A stretch of 64,000 bases of DNA. Source: Aeromonas diversa CDC 2478-85 (GTDB taxonomy: Bacteria > Pseudomonadota > Gammaproteobacteria > Enterobacterales > Aeromonadaceae). Where the stretch lies: assembly GCF_000819805.1 (NCBI RefSeq), contig NZ_CDCE01000017.1, forward strand, positions 1 to 64,000, in the 5' to 3' direction. The translations under genes and the position numbers were made by a program. Positions 1 to 7,693 of the stretch are shown here, piece by piece (the stretch's first letter is position 1; the number at the start of each line of letters is the position of its first letter). The notes under the pieces are model-generated. The model was not told the DNA's origin and did not search any database. It was given only the letters and a program-made list of their open reading frames with translations.

Positions 1-45
1 ACCCAATTCAGAGATGACGCGACGCGTTGTTTCGACCGGTTTTGT

Positions 46-121
<76 letters not shown>

Positions 122-130
122 TATAAGTGA

Positions 131-156
131 AGGCCTTCCCATTTGGGAAGGCCTTC
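131..156 (+). terminator. Rho-independent terminator after tRNA-Thr
   Basis: An inverted repeat, AAGGCCTTCCC / GGGAAGGCCTT with an ATTT loop, starts ten bases after the tRNA end. The T-tract is short, so it may also serve the gene converging from the right. Confidence 0.75.
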
Positions 157-170
157 TCGCATTTGCTCGG

Positions 171-1100
171 TTATACGCGTAGATCTACTTGTTGCACCCA
201 GCCACCTTGACCCGATTCGGTCAGGTAGAGCCCGCTCTGGCGCAGCACCCCCTTGTCCCCTCCCAGATGCTGGAACGGTGTATCGAGGGGCGTGAGTTGT
301 ATAGCGCCGACCCCTAGCGTAACTAGCGCAATCGGCGTGCGCTCTGGCTGCCACCAGAGTAGCTGTGAGAACCCCTGGTCCCCCTCATCGAGCCACTGGT
401 TACCGTCCTGATCGAGGGCGGCAAGCTCACCAAAACCGTTACCACTACGGGCACCAAACAACTCGTTACCATCGTCTATCTGGCCATTCCCGTTGCGATC
501 CAGTGCCAGAAATCCACTCGTATCAGCCAACCCTGGCAACGCCTCCTTTTTCCCGTCACTATCAAGGTCGAACTCAAACTTCACCGAGCTGAAGTCGGCG
601 ATCTTCCCCTCCAGGCTGAGTACCAGTGGATCCTTGAGCTTGCCCAGGGTGGTTCGTCGCTGATCCAACGTGAGTTGACTCCAGTCGAGAGAGAAAGCCA
701 GGCTGAGGTCGAACTGTTCCCCCTCCAGAGTCTGGATGCTGGCTTGAGTGACGACCTGCAGGCGTTCCTGCTCTAGCCTCACATCGGTCACATCAACCGC
801 TTGTTCCCCCTCTCCTTGGCCTTGAGGCACATCCTGTGGCGATGTATCTGACTGCTCTATGGGGGTGGGGATGTCTATTTCATGGCCTATCATGGCCTCG
901 ATCATCAACTTGATGAGGCGTGACCGGTTATCCAGGCCATCGTTTTCCCAGTCGTGATCCTCCTGCTCAGGTTTCTCTTGCGCAGGAGGGGCCTGAGGTT
1001 CAGCCACAGGTGCGAACGCTGCGGGACGCACGATGCGGCGCTGTTCCAAGGCGTGTTGATGGTCGATGCGGGCTGCGTTTTGGGCGCTATCAATGCGCAT
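171..1100 (-). CDS. EF-hand-like calcium-loop protein of unknown function
   Basis: The 309-residue protein has no signal peptide that I can see. Residues 1-110 are low-complexity and rich in Gln, Glu and Pro. Residues 110-170 resemble the conserved beta part of this family. Residues 178-241 carry three Asp-rich loops of the DxDxDG kind (DLDSDGKKEAL at 178, DRNGNGQIDD at 201, DQDGNQWLDEGD at 230), which suggests calcium binding. The start is well placed, with AGGGAGGTG a few bases upstream. Proteins of this type are commonly annotated as hypothetical or EF-hand-domain proteins in Aeromonas, Shewanella and Vibrio. The cellular role is unknown. Confidence 0.75.
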   Translation of the reverse strand: MRIDSAQNAARIDHQHALEQRRIVRPAAFAPVAEPQAPPAQEKPEQEDHDWENDGLDNRSRLIKLMIEAMIGHEIDIPTPIEQSDTSPQDVPQGQGEGEQAVDVTDVRLEQERLQVVTQASIQTLEGEQFDLSLAFSLDWSQLTLDQRRTTLGKLKDPLVLSLEGKIADFSSVKFEFDLDSDGKKEALPGLADTSGFLALDRNGNGQIDDGNELFGARSGNGFGELAALDQDGNQWLDEGDQGFSQLLWWQPERTPIALVTLGVGAIQLTPLDTPFQHLGGDKGVLRQSGLYLTESGQGGWVQQVDLRV

Positions 1101-1205
1101 GATTCACCTCCCTGTTGATCGACTCGTTATCGACCACAGGGAGGGAATGAATTAACAGTGATTGGCTATATCCAGGGGCCCTGATGGTGAGCAAAGATAT
1201 AAGAA

Positions 1206-2300
1206 TCAGGAAGCAGGTTTTATTCCCTCAACCAATATCTCTACCCGGCGATCTGGGGCCAGGCAGGGGATGAGGTGGCTCCGGTCGTGGCCACGGCACT
1301 GCCCACCGGTGACCGGTTCACGCTTACCGCGTCCCTCGATGAAGACCTTGCTGGCCGGGATGCCCATGGCTATCAGATAGTCGGCGACGGCGCGAGCCCG
1401 CTCTTGAGAAAGATGCTGATTGTAGCCCTCGTCCCCCAGTCGGTCAGTGTGGCCTATGATGGTCACCATGCCATCCTTGGGTCGATTCTCCTCAATCTGT
1501 GCGAAAAGCTTAGCCAGCCCCTGATGGGATTCAGGCCTCAGGTTGGACTTGTTGAATTCGAACAGGACATCCGAGCTCAGGGTGAAGCGCTGGTTTATCA
1601 CCACTCTGGCGGGTGGGATCTCGGCCGGACTACTCACAACGGGAGCCGCATCTTGCCATTGGCCGATGCGATAGATGAGCCCCAGGGCCAGCAGCCCGTT
1701 ATCGAACTCGATGGCGGTCCGCTCCCAAGATGCATCACCGATGGGCGTCGTGTACTGGTATTCCAGTCGCAGGGCCCAGTTCGGGCTCAGCGCGTATTCA
1801 GCGCCCAGCGCGGCAACAAAGGCCGCGCTATGCTCCTTGCCCGTATCGCTGACCGAGCGAGCTCCATAGTGGGCTTCGGCAGTGGCATCGCTCCACGCAT
1901 AGGCACCGCCCATACGGGTATAGAAATCGAGTCCCTCGTTGACCTCCCCCCCGATCTTCATGGTGGCCTGCACCATCTGGCTCTTGGCCTCGCCACTGAG
2001 GGTGAGGCCGTCAAGTTCTCCACGGGTCTTATAGCGTCCCAACCAGTCGTAGCCGAGCTCGAACCCGACATTGCGGTTGAGTTGATAGCCGGCAAACAGG
2101 CCTAACCCAAGCCCATCGCTGCTTTCGTGCCGGGATTGCAGTCTGCCCTGAATTTCTTCAACCAGCCGCTGGGTATCGGCATCAAAATAGTTTGACCAGC
2201 CTGCCTTGGCGCCAAGGTACCAGCTGTGGTCATCAGGCGCTGCCTGTGAGGCGCCGGTCAGCAAGAGGCCGAGCAGCAGAGGGAGGGGGTGGCGATTCAT
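1206..2300 (-). CDS. ompA: OmpA-family outer membrane protein
   Basis: The 364-residue precursor has a signal peptide of about 20 residues ending ASQA. An N-terminal 8-strand OmpA beta-barrel domain follows (about 25-210, with alternating aromatic residues such as YQYTTPIGD). The C-terminal OmpA/MotB peptidoglycan-binding domain (about 240-360) contains the GHTDRLGDEGYNQ motif and a CLAPDRRVEI ending much like E. coli OmpA, with two Cys flanking the last loop. It should anchor the outer membrane to peptidoglycan. Aeromonads usually have more than one OmpA paralogue, so the symbol denotes the family rather than strict orthology. It is a single gene between convergent or divergent neighbours. 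Confidence 0.9.
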   Translation of the reverse strand: MNRHPLPLLLGLLLTGASQAAPDDHSWYLGAKAGWSNYFDADTQRLVEEIQGRLQSRHESSDGLGLGLFAGYQLNRNVGFELGYDWLGRYKTRGELDGLTLSGEAKSQMVQATMKIGGEVNEGLDFYTRMGGAYAWSDATAEAHYGARSVSDTGKEHSAAFVAALGAEYALSPNWALRLEYQYTTPIGDASWERTAIEFDNGLLALGLIYRIGQWQDAAPVVSSPAEIPPARVVINQRFTLSSDVLFEFNKSNLRPESHQGLAKLFAQIEENRPKDGMVTIIGHTDRLGDEGYNQHLSQERARAVADYLIAMGIPASKVFIEGRGKREPVTGGQCRGHDRSHLIPCLAPDRRVEILVEGIKPAS

Positions 2301-2364
2301 GGTGTCATCCTTGAGAGAAGAGGGCGGGTTCCACGCCCCGAACCCCTAGCCTAACCCAAAGCGA

Positions 2365-2979
2365 TCAGGGCTCAAACGGCTGTCTGGGTTTGGATGTGAT
2401 AGTGGCAACACTTTTTGTTTCCCTGACGTGGCTCCTCTTCGGATCCACTGTCGACAGCCACTCATGGGCGAGCCGGCCAACCTCTTCCAGCGCGCCAGGT
2501 TGCTGGTAGCTATGGGCCATCACGATCGCCCCTTCAAGCAGCAGGCAGAGCCGGGTCGCGAGGGGCTCATCGATGCCGAGCCACTCGCCGACCCGCTGCT
2601 GCAGGTCCCGCTTGTGGGCGGCCACCAGGCGGCGTACCGGGTGGCGAGGATCGCCAAATTCGGCGCTGGCGTTGATGAAGTTGCAGCCGTAGAAATCGTC
2701 CCGACCAAACCACTCGGCAAAGCCATCGAGCAGGGCCTGCAACCGCGCGTTCCGGGTCGTGCAGGGGCTGACCCTGGCCTCGAGCAAGGCGAAGAATTCC
2801 CGATCGCGGGCGGTCAGCACCGCTTCGATCAAGGCGTCCTTGGTGGGAAAGTGGCGATAGAGGGTGCGCTTGGTGCTGCCTGCCTCGCGCCAGATACGAT
2901 CGATGCCGGTGGCATGAAAGCCGTGGTGGTTGAAGAGTCGGTAGGCGGTGTCGAGCAGCTGTTGGCGTTTGTCGCTCAT
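2365..2979 (-). CDS. TetR/AcrR-family transcriptional regulator
   Basis: The 204-residue protein has an N-terminal TetR helix-turn-helix (about 5-50, with GFHATGIDRIWREAGSTKRTLYRHF typical of the family). A helical ligand-binding domain follows. The last 30 residues are polar and probably disordered. An AGAGGGATC Shine-Dalgarno precedes the start. It is divergent from the HPP-family membrane protein with about 80 bases between them, so that gene is a plausible target. The ligand cannot be told from sequence. Confidence 0.88.
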   Translation of the reverse strand: MSDKRQQLLDTAYRLFNHHGFHATGIDRIWREAGSTKRTLYRHFPTKDALIEAVLTARDREFFALLEARVSPCTTRNARLQALLDGFAEWFGRDDFYGCNFINASAEFGDPRHPVRRLVAAHKRDLQQRVGEWLGIDEPLATRLCLLLEGAIVMAHSYQQPGALEEVGRLAHEWLSTVDPKRSHVRETKSVATITSKPRQPFEP

Positions 2980-3057
2980 GATGATCCCTCTTGAAGTACA
3001 CCGATCTGTCTACCTAGCATCCCTTCTCGAGCCAAAGAACGCAACGAGGAGATGATC

Positions 3058-3513
3058 ATGGCGTGGAAAGAGGCGGGTGTGGCTGGGATAGGGGCGGCGT
3101 TGGCCATCGGGGTGCTGGGCGGGCTCGATCTGGGGTTACGGCAGGCAATCTTAATGGCTCCGTTTGGTGCTAGCTGCGTGCTGCTCTTCTCCCTGCCCCA
3201 GAGCCCGTTGGCACAGCCGCGTAACCTGGTGGGCGGGCACCTGCTGACGGCCTGTGTGGGCCTGGTGGTGCAGGCCTTGCCCCTGCCTCCCGAGGTGCAG
3301 ATGGCGTTGGCGGTGGGGCTCGGCATTGGCCTGATGCAGGGGCTTGGCCTTATCCACCCGCCGGCCGGGGCCAACCCGCTGCTGGTGCTGATGACCGGCC
3401 AGTCCTGGCCCTTCTTGTGGCAAACGGTGCTGCCGGGGGCGCTATTACTGTTCATGGTGCATCGGCTTTATCACCGTGGGATGGTGATGCTTACCGGTAA
3501 GGCTAGGCAGTGA
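3058..3513 (+). CDS. HPP-family integral membrane protein
   Basis: The 151-residue hydrophobic protein has four predicted membrane helices and the family signature IHPPAGANP near residue 100. HPP proteins have been linked to nitrite transport in plastids and cyanobacteria, but the substrate here is unknown. I chose the second ATG because a GAGGAG ribosome site directly abuts the first ATG (3052) and sits six bases before this one. The gene faces away from the TetR regulator and its 3' end overlaps the convergent Sel1-like gene by about 11 bases. Confidence 0.85.
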   Translation: MAWKEAGVAGIGAALAIGVLGGLDLGLRQAILMAPFGASCVLLFSLPQSPLAQPRNLVGGHLLTACVGLVVQALPLPPEVQMALAVGLGIGLMQGLGLIHPPAGANPLLVLMTGQSWPFLWQTVLPGALLLFMVHRLYHRGMVMLTGKARQ

Positions 3514-4384
3514 AGTCATCAAGGGTCAGATGAACGCGCCTTGGTGAAGGGGGCGCAGGCCATGGTGGTAGTACAAGTTCGGGGCTAGCTCGGGTTTTGT
3601 CGAGTGGAAGGTAGAGCGTGATTTCTGGCCCTAAGTCGGCCATGTGTTTCCTGGATGTATGCCATACATCACGTAGCTGAGGGATGGAAAAGTCCCCGCT
3701 GAGCTCGAGCCGGCCAGCCTCACACTCATGTAACAACCAGCCTAATGCGACTTCGCAACGCATTGTGCAGGCGCGTTGCAGCAGGTGTAGCCCTTTCGGG
3801 TGGCCAAGGTAATAGAGATAAGCGAAACGGACCATGCTCTCGGGATGCTGATTGCTTAAACCGACTTTGAGCCACTCTCGCGCCGCACCGTGCAACGCTC
3901 GCTCAGTCAGTAACACCGAAAGTTGGTAGGCCGCCCAAGAGTGCCGATGCTGCGCCGCCTGTCGGTACCAGTACTCGGCCTGCATGAGGTCGCGTGTACT
4001 ACCGCGTCCGTAATGCAGATTGAAGGCATATTCATGGATGGCAGAAGTATTGCCATGCTCCGAAGCTGCTTTAAGCCAGCGCTGTGCGTCGGACCAGTCG
4101 GGGGGATCTTGGGCGATGGCGAGATCGGCCAGTCTGTGCATGGCATAGGAGTTACCCTTGCATGCGGCCTCATGCCACCAGAATTTGGCCTGCGCCGGCT
4201 CATCACACCAATCCCCCAGATACATCATGAACTCTGGGTGGCCAGCCTTGGCTCCCTCTCTCAGGGTCTGCACCGCCGTCTCTCTGGCCGCTTCTCTCTC
4301 CGGCCCCGGAGTGCAGTAGAGCTGCGTGACGGCTATGTAGAGCTTACGGGCTAATTGGCGTCTGGTTTGCTTAGAGGAAGACAT
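3503..4384 (-). CDS. Sel1-like repeat (TPR-type) protein
   Basis: The 293-residue cytoplasmic protein is built from Sel1-like helical repeats. Recognisable units include AKFWWHEAACKGNSYAMHRL, DAQRWLKAASEHGNTSAI and AEYWYRQAAQHRHSWAAYQL. Such repeats mediate protein-protein contacts. The open frame extends further upstream, but I place the start at the ATG that overlaps the end of the preceding gene by 14 bases, which implies translational coupling. Sel1 proteins occur as adaptors, regulators and immunity factors. Nothing here selects among these roles. Confidence 0.75.
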   Translation of the reverse strand: MSSSKQTRRQLARKLYIAVTQLYCTPGPEREAARETAVQTLREGAKAGHPEFMMYLGDWCDEPAQAKFWWHEAACKGNSYAMHRLADLAIAQDPPDWSDAQRWLKAASEHGNTSAIHEYAFNLHYGRGSTRDLMQAEYWYRQAAQHRHSWAAYQLSVLLTERALHGAAREWLKVGLSNQHPESMVRFAYLYYLGHPKGLHLLQRACTMRCEVALGWLLHECEAGRLELSGDFSIPQLRDVWHTSRKHMADLGPEITLYLPLDKTRASPELVLPPWPAPPSPRRVHLTLDDFTA

Positions 4385-4958
4385 GACGCATATGGCTCGA
4401 TAACAGGAGGCAACTAGACTCGCCCAGCGTTGCCAGAGTGTTGTGCTGTACACGCGGTGCTAGCTGCTCTCCGAGTTGACGCTGGCGCAGGTCAACATCG
4501 TCGAGTGTCATACAGTTGGTTTCCTGTTCGCTCGGGATGGTGAGGGCATAGTCGATCCCCTGAAGTGAGCCTCTGCAGGCTGCCAGCTCGCTGTCGCGTA
4601 AGAGCCAACCGAAGCGATGCTGCGAGAGAAGGGAGTATACCTCCTCAGCGTGGCTGGCATGTAGGGGTTGCTCCCAGCCTCCCCACTCGCATAGCCAGTC
4701 GACGAAGGTGAGGCCATCGATGCCGGGGGCTTGAAGTCGCAGGTGTGTGTCTGGGGTGGGGAAGCCTGGCGATAGCCACAGAATTGGCCGGGTGCGCCCA
4801 TTTAACCACTGCATCAAGGCTACCGTCGGAGTCTGCAGGTCAATCACCAGAATGAGCGGCGTCTGTGAGGGGGTGTGAGCCAGCTGCTCGGGAGTGCGAT
4901 AGAGGACTCCATCGCGGTCATCCCGAGTGGTGGCCTGTTTGCTTATTAGCATCAGCAT
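4371..4958 (-). CDS. Unknown 195-residue protein coupled to a Sel1-like gene
   Basis: I do not recognise a family. The protein is soluble by composition and rich in Trp (for example FVDWLCEWGGWEQP near residue 90). A LILVIDLQTPTVAL stretch around residue 36 looks like a beta strand followed by a helix. It is the first gene of a two-gene unit with the Sel1-like protein, whose start lies inside its 3' end. Both frames are intact and use ordinary codons for the genome. The pair may act as a functional unit, but no function can be assigned. Confidence 0.6.
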   Translation of the reverse strand: MLMLISKQATTRDDRDGVLYRTPEQLAHTPSQTPLILVIDLQTPTVALMQWLNGRTRPILWLSPGFPTPDTHLRLQAPGIDGLTFVDWLCEWGGWEQPLHASHAEEVYSLLSQHRFGWLLRDSELAACRGSLQGIDYALTIPSEQETNCMTLDDVDLRQRQLGEQLAPRVQHNTLATLGESSCLLLSSHMRHVFL

Positions 4959-5087
4959 GAGGTGTTTACCCGGATAAGAGAGGGGAAATTAGACTTCGCC
5001 CAGGCGTCATAGGGTGACGTTTGCTTCCGGGACATGGCATGACGCATGGCTTCGCCATTCTGTTGCGGGAAAACAGAGGAGGCTTCT

Positions 5088-5249
5088 ATGAGCTTTTATT
5101 TCACGGTTCTTTGTCCAAATTGTGCAACCACGACCACGGTTGTGACTCAAGTCGGCCGCAACGGCACAGGGATTGGTCAGTGTCGACACTGCCGAAAGTT
5201 GGTCCGGATCCAGGTCGACAACCGGGGTGACATAGTGCGGGTGAAGTAA
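5088..5249 (+). CDS. Small zinc-ribbon protein (53 residues)
   Basis: A strong AGAGGAGG ribosome site at about 5075-5082 precedes this ATG, so I prefer it to a longer frame that starts upstream without such a site. The protein has two CxxC knuckles, CPNC near residue 9 and CRHC near residue 35, separated by a Thr/Val-rich beta stretch. This is the layout of a single rubredoxin-like zinc ribbon. It lies between the unknown/Sel1 pair and the WYL regulator. Its role is unknown; a nucleic-acid or protein-binding adaptor is possible. Confidence 0.65.
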   Translation: MSFYFTVLCPNCATTTTVVTQVGRNGTGIGQCRHCRKLVRIQVDNRGDIVRVK

Positions 5250-5334
5250 CTGTCGAGGCATTAATAGCCGTAGCTTACCCGGACTTTGTTCGGGATCAGA
5301 AAATCTATTGGCTTCGCTTGAGTAGAAAAAAGAG

Positions 5335-5352
5335 GGGCGCTAGCATGCGCCC
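5335..5352 (+). terminator. Hairpin after the zinc-ribbon gene
   Basis: A 6-bp perfect stem GGGCGC / GCGCCC with a 6-base TAGCAT loop lies between the zinc-ribbon gene and the WYL regulator. It is followed by only two T residues, so it could be a weak terminator or an operator for the WYL gene 25 bases downstream. Confidence 0.4.
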
Positions 5353-5376
5353 TTCATCCGCTGACAACTCACTATC

Positions 5377-6369
5377 ATGTCCGATATCCAGACCGAGCGT
5401 CACATTGCAATCCTCAATTACCTACCCTGTGAGCCTCGTTCTGTCAGCTCCATTGAGATCATGAACAGGCTGGAGCGCGATGGCTTTGAGGTTAACAAGC
5501 GTATGGTGCAGCGGGATATGGAAAAGCTCAGCAGCCGCTATAGCATCGTCAGCGATGAGACGGTGCGACCCTACCGCTGGTCTCGTAAAGAGGGGAGTAA
5601 GGGATGGTTGGATATGACACCCAGCACTGCGTTGGCGTTGTGCATGGCCAAACCGCATCTCCAGGTGCTGCTGCCACGTCACCTGCAAGGTAACCTGGCG
5701 GATTTTTTCACCCAGGCTGAGCAGAGGCTTGCCCACTCTCATGAAAAGTTGGCGAATTGGCCACAGAAGATCGCCTCTTACCCTGCCGGTTTCCAACTGA
5801 TAGCTCCCGGCGTAGATAGCTGCGTGGTGGAAGAGGTGGAGCGGGCGTTATTCGAGCAGCGGGTATTGGCTCTCGAATATACGGGGCGCCCTCCCAGAGC
5901 GGCCAAGCACTATCTGGTCAATCCACTTGCACTGGTTACCAAGGGCTCGACCCTCTATCTGGTGGCTACCTTGGTGGCGGATGGGGAGCTGCGCCACTTC
6001 GCCTTGCATCGGGCACAGCGCGCCGTATTACAGGATAAGGCGGCCACTATCCCTGCCACTTTTGACCTTCACGACTATCTTGCGAAAGGCAATCTCGGTT
6101 TTTCTCGGCATCAGCAGATCGAGCTGGTACTAAGGGTCAATTTCAGCGAGGGCTATCACTTGCAGGAGAGCCGACTCAGCGAGAATCAGTGGACAGAACC
6201 CGATGGTGTCCATCACTTCATCCTGCATGCCACCGTCAACGATACCGAAGAGCTGAGATGGTGGTTGATGTCCATTGCCGATATCAGTGAAGTGTTAACA
6301 CCACTCCATCTGCGCGATCTTATGATGGCCAGCCTCCGTCAGGGGCTGGCCAACTATGCCACCAGCTAG
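5377..6369 (+). CDS. WYL-domain transcriptional regulator
   Basis: The 330-residue protein has an N-terminal winged helix (about 1-65, ending MVQRDMEKLSSRY, the typical DeoR-like recognition helix). A WYL domain follows (about 145-218, with LYLVATLV in the WYL position and HFALHRAQRA downstream) and then a C-terminal WCX extension (about 235-325). WYL proteins bind nucleic acid or nucleotide ligands and are common repressors of phage-defence loci. This one converges on the mcrBC genes, with only about ten bases between the stop codons. That position suggests, but does not prove, control of this island. No clear ribosome site is visible before the ATG. Confidence 0.85.
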   Translation: MSDIQTERHIAILNYLPCEPRSVSSIEIMNRLERDGFEVNKRMVQRDMEKLSSRYSIVSDETVRPYRWSRKEGSKGWLDMTPSTALALCMAKPHLQVLLPRHLQGNLADFFTQAEQRLAHSHEKLANWPQKIASYPAGFQLIAPGVDSCVVEEVERALFEQRVLALEYTGRPPRAAKHYLVNPLALVTKGSTLYLVATLVADGELRHFALHRAQRAVLQDKAATIPATFDLHDYLAKGNLGFSRHQQIELVLRVNFSEGYHLQESRLSENQWTEPDGVHHFILHATVNDTEELRWWLMSIADISEVLTPLHLRDLMMASLRQGLANYATS

Positions 6370-6379
6370 CTGCTTATGG

Positions 6380-7693
6380 TCATGGCAGCCACGCCAGCTC
6401 ATCGGGCAACTGTATCTGCCCTGACTCAAGATCAAACGGCACGACCCAGAGTCGCAGTGCCTCTCTGGTCGCATTGGGCAGCAGAAAAGGGCCTATCACT
6501 CGATCCAGCCCTCGCCATTTGGGGTAGATCAGACACATGTCCCCTGCACCTCCCTGATAGGTCTGCCCGTAGGCCAACATCTGATAAAAATCTTGCTGGC
6601 TAAGCCCAAACTTGTCTTGGCGGTTTTCCTGATCGAGTCGCTTCCACTTGGTATCCATGACTCGCAGGCTGGCGTGTCCCTCCAACAGCAGATCCGGTTT
6701 TAGCTGAAACATGGCGCCTTCGGGCTGACCCGGTTGGGTGTAGTGGCAGAGATACTCGGCGCGAGACTGGGTTTTCAGGCCCAGACCTCCGGGCAGCCGG
6801 CGTCTCAGCTGGCGAGCGACGTAAGCCTCAAATAACCGCTCCATGGGGTAGAGCAGGCTGAGCCCGCGCCACTGGCCATGGAGGGCCATCGGCATATGTC
6901 GCTGCAGGATCAGTTCGCACCAAGGTTTAATGGCCCGATAGCGAGCCATCAATCGGTCGGTGCGCCAGGCTCGCAGGTCTCGCTCAATCTCGCGGGACGG
7001 AGTCAGCTCATTGAGCATGCCCTGTAACTCGTGAGAGAGACGCCAGTTGTGGGCCGTGCGGGTCGACGTGCAGACCAGGTCGAGTGCACGGCGGATCAAT
7101 CTGTGCTCTGCACTCTCGGGTTGAAACAGGTCGTGGCGGATCCTGAATTTATGTTGCCGGCCTGCGGGTTGCCGCACTTGCCTGGCCATGTCCAGCTGTC
7201 CACGCAGAAACGGGGCCTCTTCTTCGACCTGCACATAGTCAAAGCGCAGCCCGTGTCTGACCAAATGCTCCAGCTCTGCGAGGAATCGCCCCATCACCCA
7301 CTCGCTCAGGGACCCCTCTCCGAGTTCGAGTCCCGCCTCTTCGGTTTCACGCAGTGGCAGATCCAGGGTGCTGGCCAGCATCTTCTTCAGCATGCGCCGA
7401 CTGCGACTTACCTCGCTCACCGTATTTTCACCCGGCGCCGCATCATGAGTCTTGGGCAGGATCTCGATGATCTGGCCACAGGGCGACTCCAACACGCCCA
7501 CATAGCTGTCGAGACGAAGCCACTGGCGCCCATCCTGCTGCAGCATGGGGGCGCCCTGTTTGCTAAATTGTCCCGCCAGCTCGCACAGCCACATAAACGC
7601 CGAACGGCTGATACGGGCTCGATCCAGCGAAGGGCTATCAAGGGGCTCGAAGGTCAGGCGAGCGTACTCGCGAACGATGACGTGCCCTTTCAC
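6380..7693 (-). CDS. mcrC: McrC-family nuclease subunit of a 5-methylcytosine-dependent restriction system
   Basis: The 437-residue protein has an N-terminal beta-rich McrB-contact region and a C-terminal PD-(D/E)xK nuclease core with KPDLLLEG at about 332-339 and DTKWK at 347-351. It should supply cleavage and stimulate McrB GTP hydrolysis. Translation starts at a GTG that overlaps the mcrB stop by four bases, so the two are coupled. GC content is like the chromosome, in contrast to the 5' half of mcrB. The length is somewhat above that of E. coli McrC (about 350 residues), and the active-site residues are present. Confidence 0.9.
   Translation of the reverse strand: MKGHVIVREYARLTFEPLDSPSLDRARISRSAFMWLCELAGQFSKQGAPMLQQDGRQWLRLDSYVGVLESPCGQIIEILPKTHDAAPGENTVSEVSRSRRMLKKMLASTLDLPLRETEEAGLELGEGSLSEWVMGRFLAELEHLVRHGLRFDYVQVEEEAPFLRGQLDMARQVRQPAGRQHKFRIRHDLFQPESAEHRLIRRALDLVCTSTRTAHNWRLSHELQGMLNELTPSREIERDLRAWRTDRLMARYRAIKPWCELILQRHMPMALHGQWRGLSLLYPMERLFEAYVARQLRRRLPGGLGLKTQSRAEYLCHYTQPGQPEGAMFQLKPDLLLEGHASLRVMDTKWKRLDQENRQDKFGLSQQDFYQMLAYGQTYQGGAGDMCLIYPKWRGLDRVIGPFLLPNATREALRLWVVPFDLESGQIQLPDELAWLP

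Noticed and set aside
1..45. Possible integration site at tRNA-Thr
   Set aside because: No integrase gene follows, and I found no repeat of the tRNA 3' end at the far edge of the accessory block by eye.
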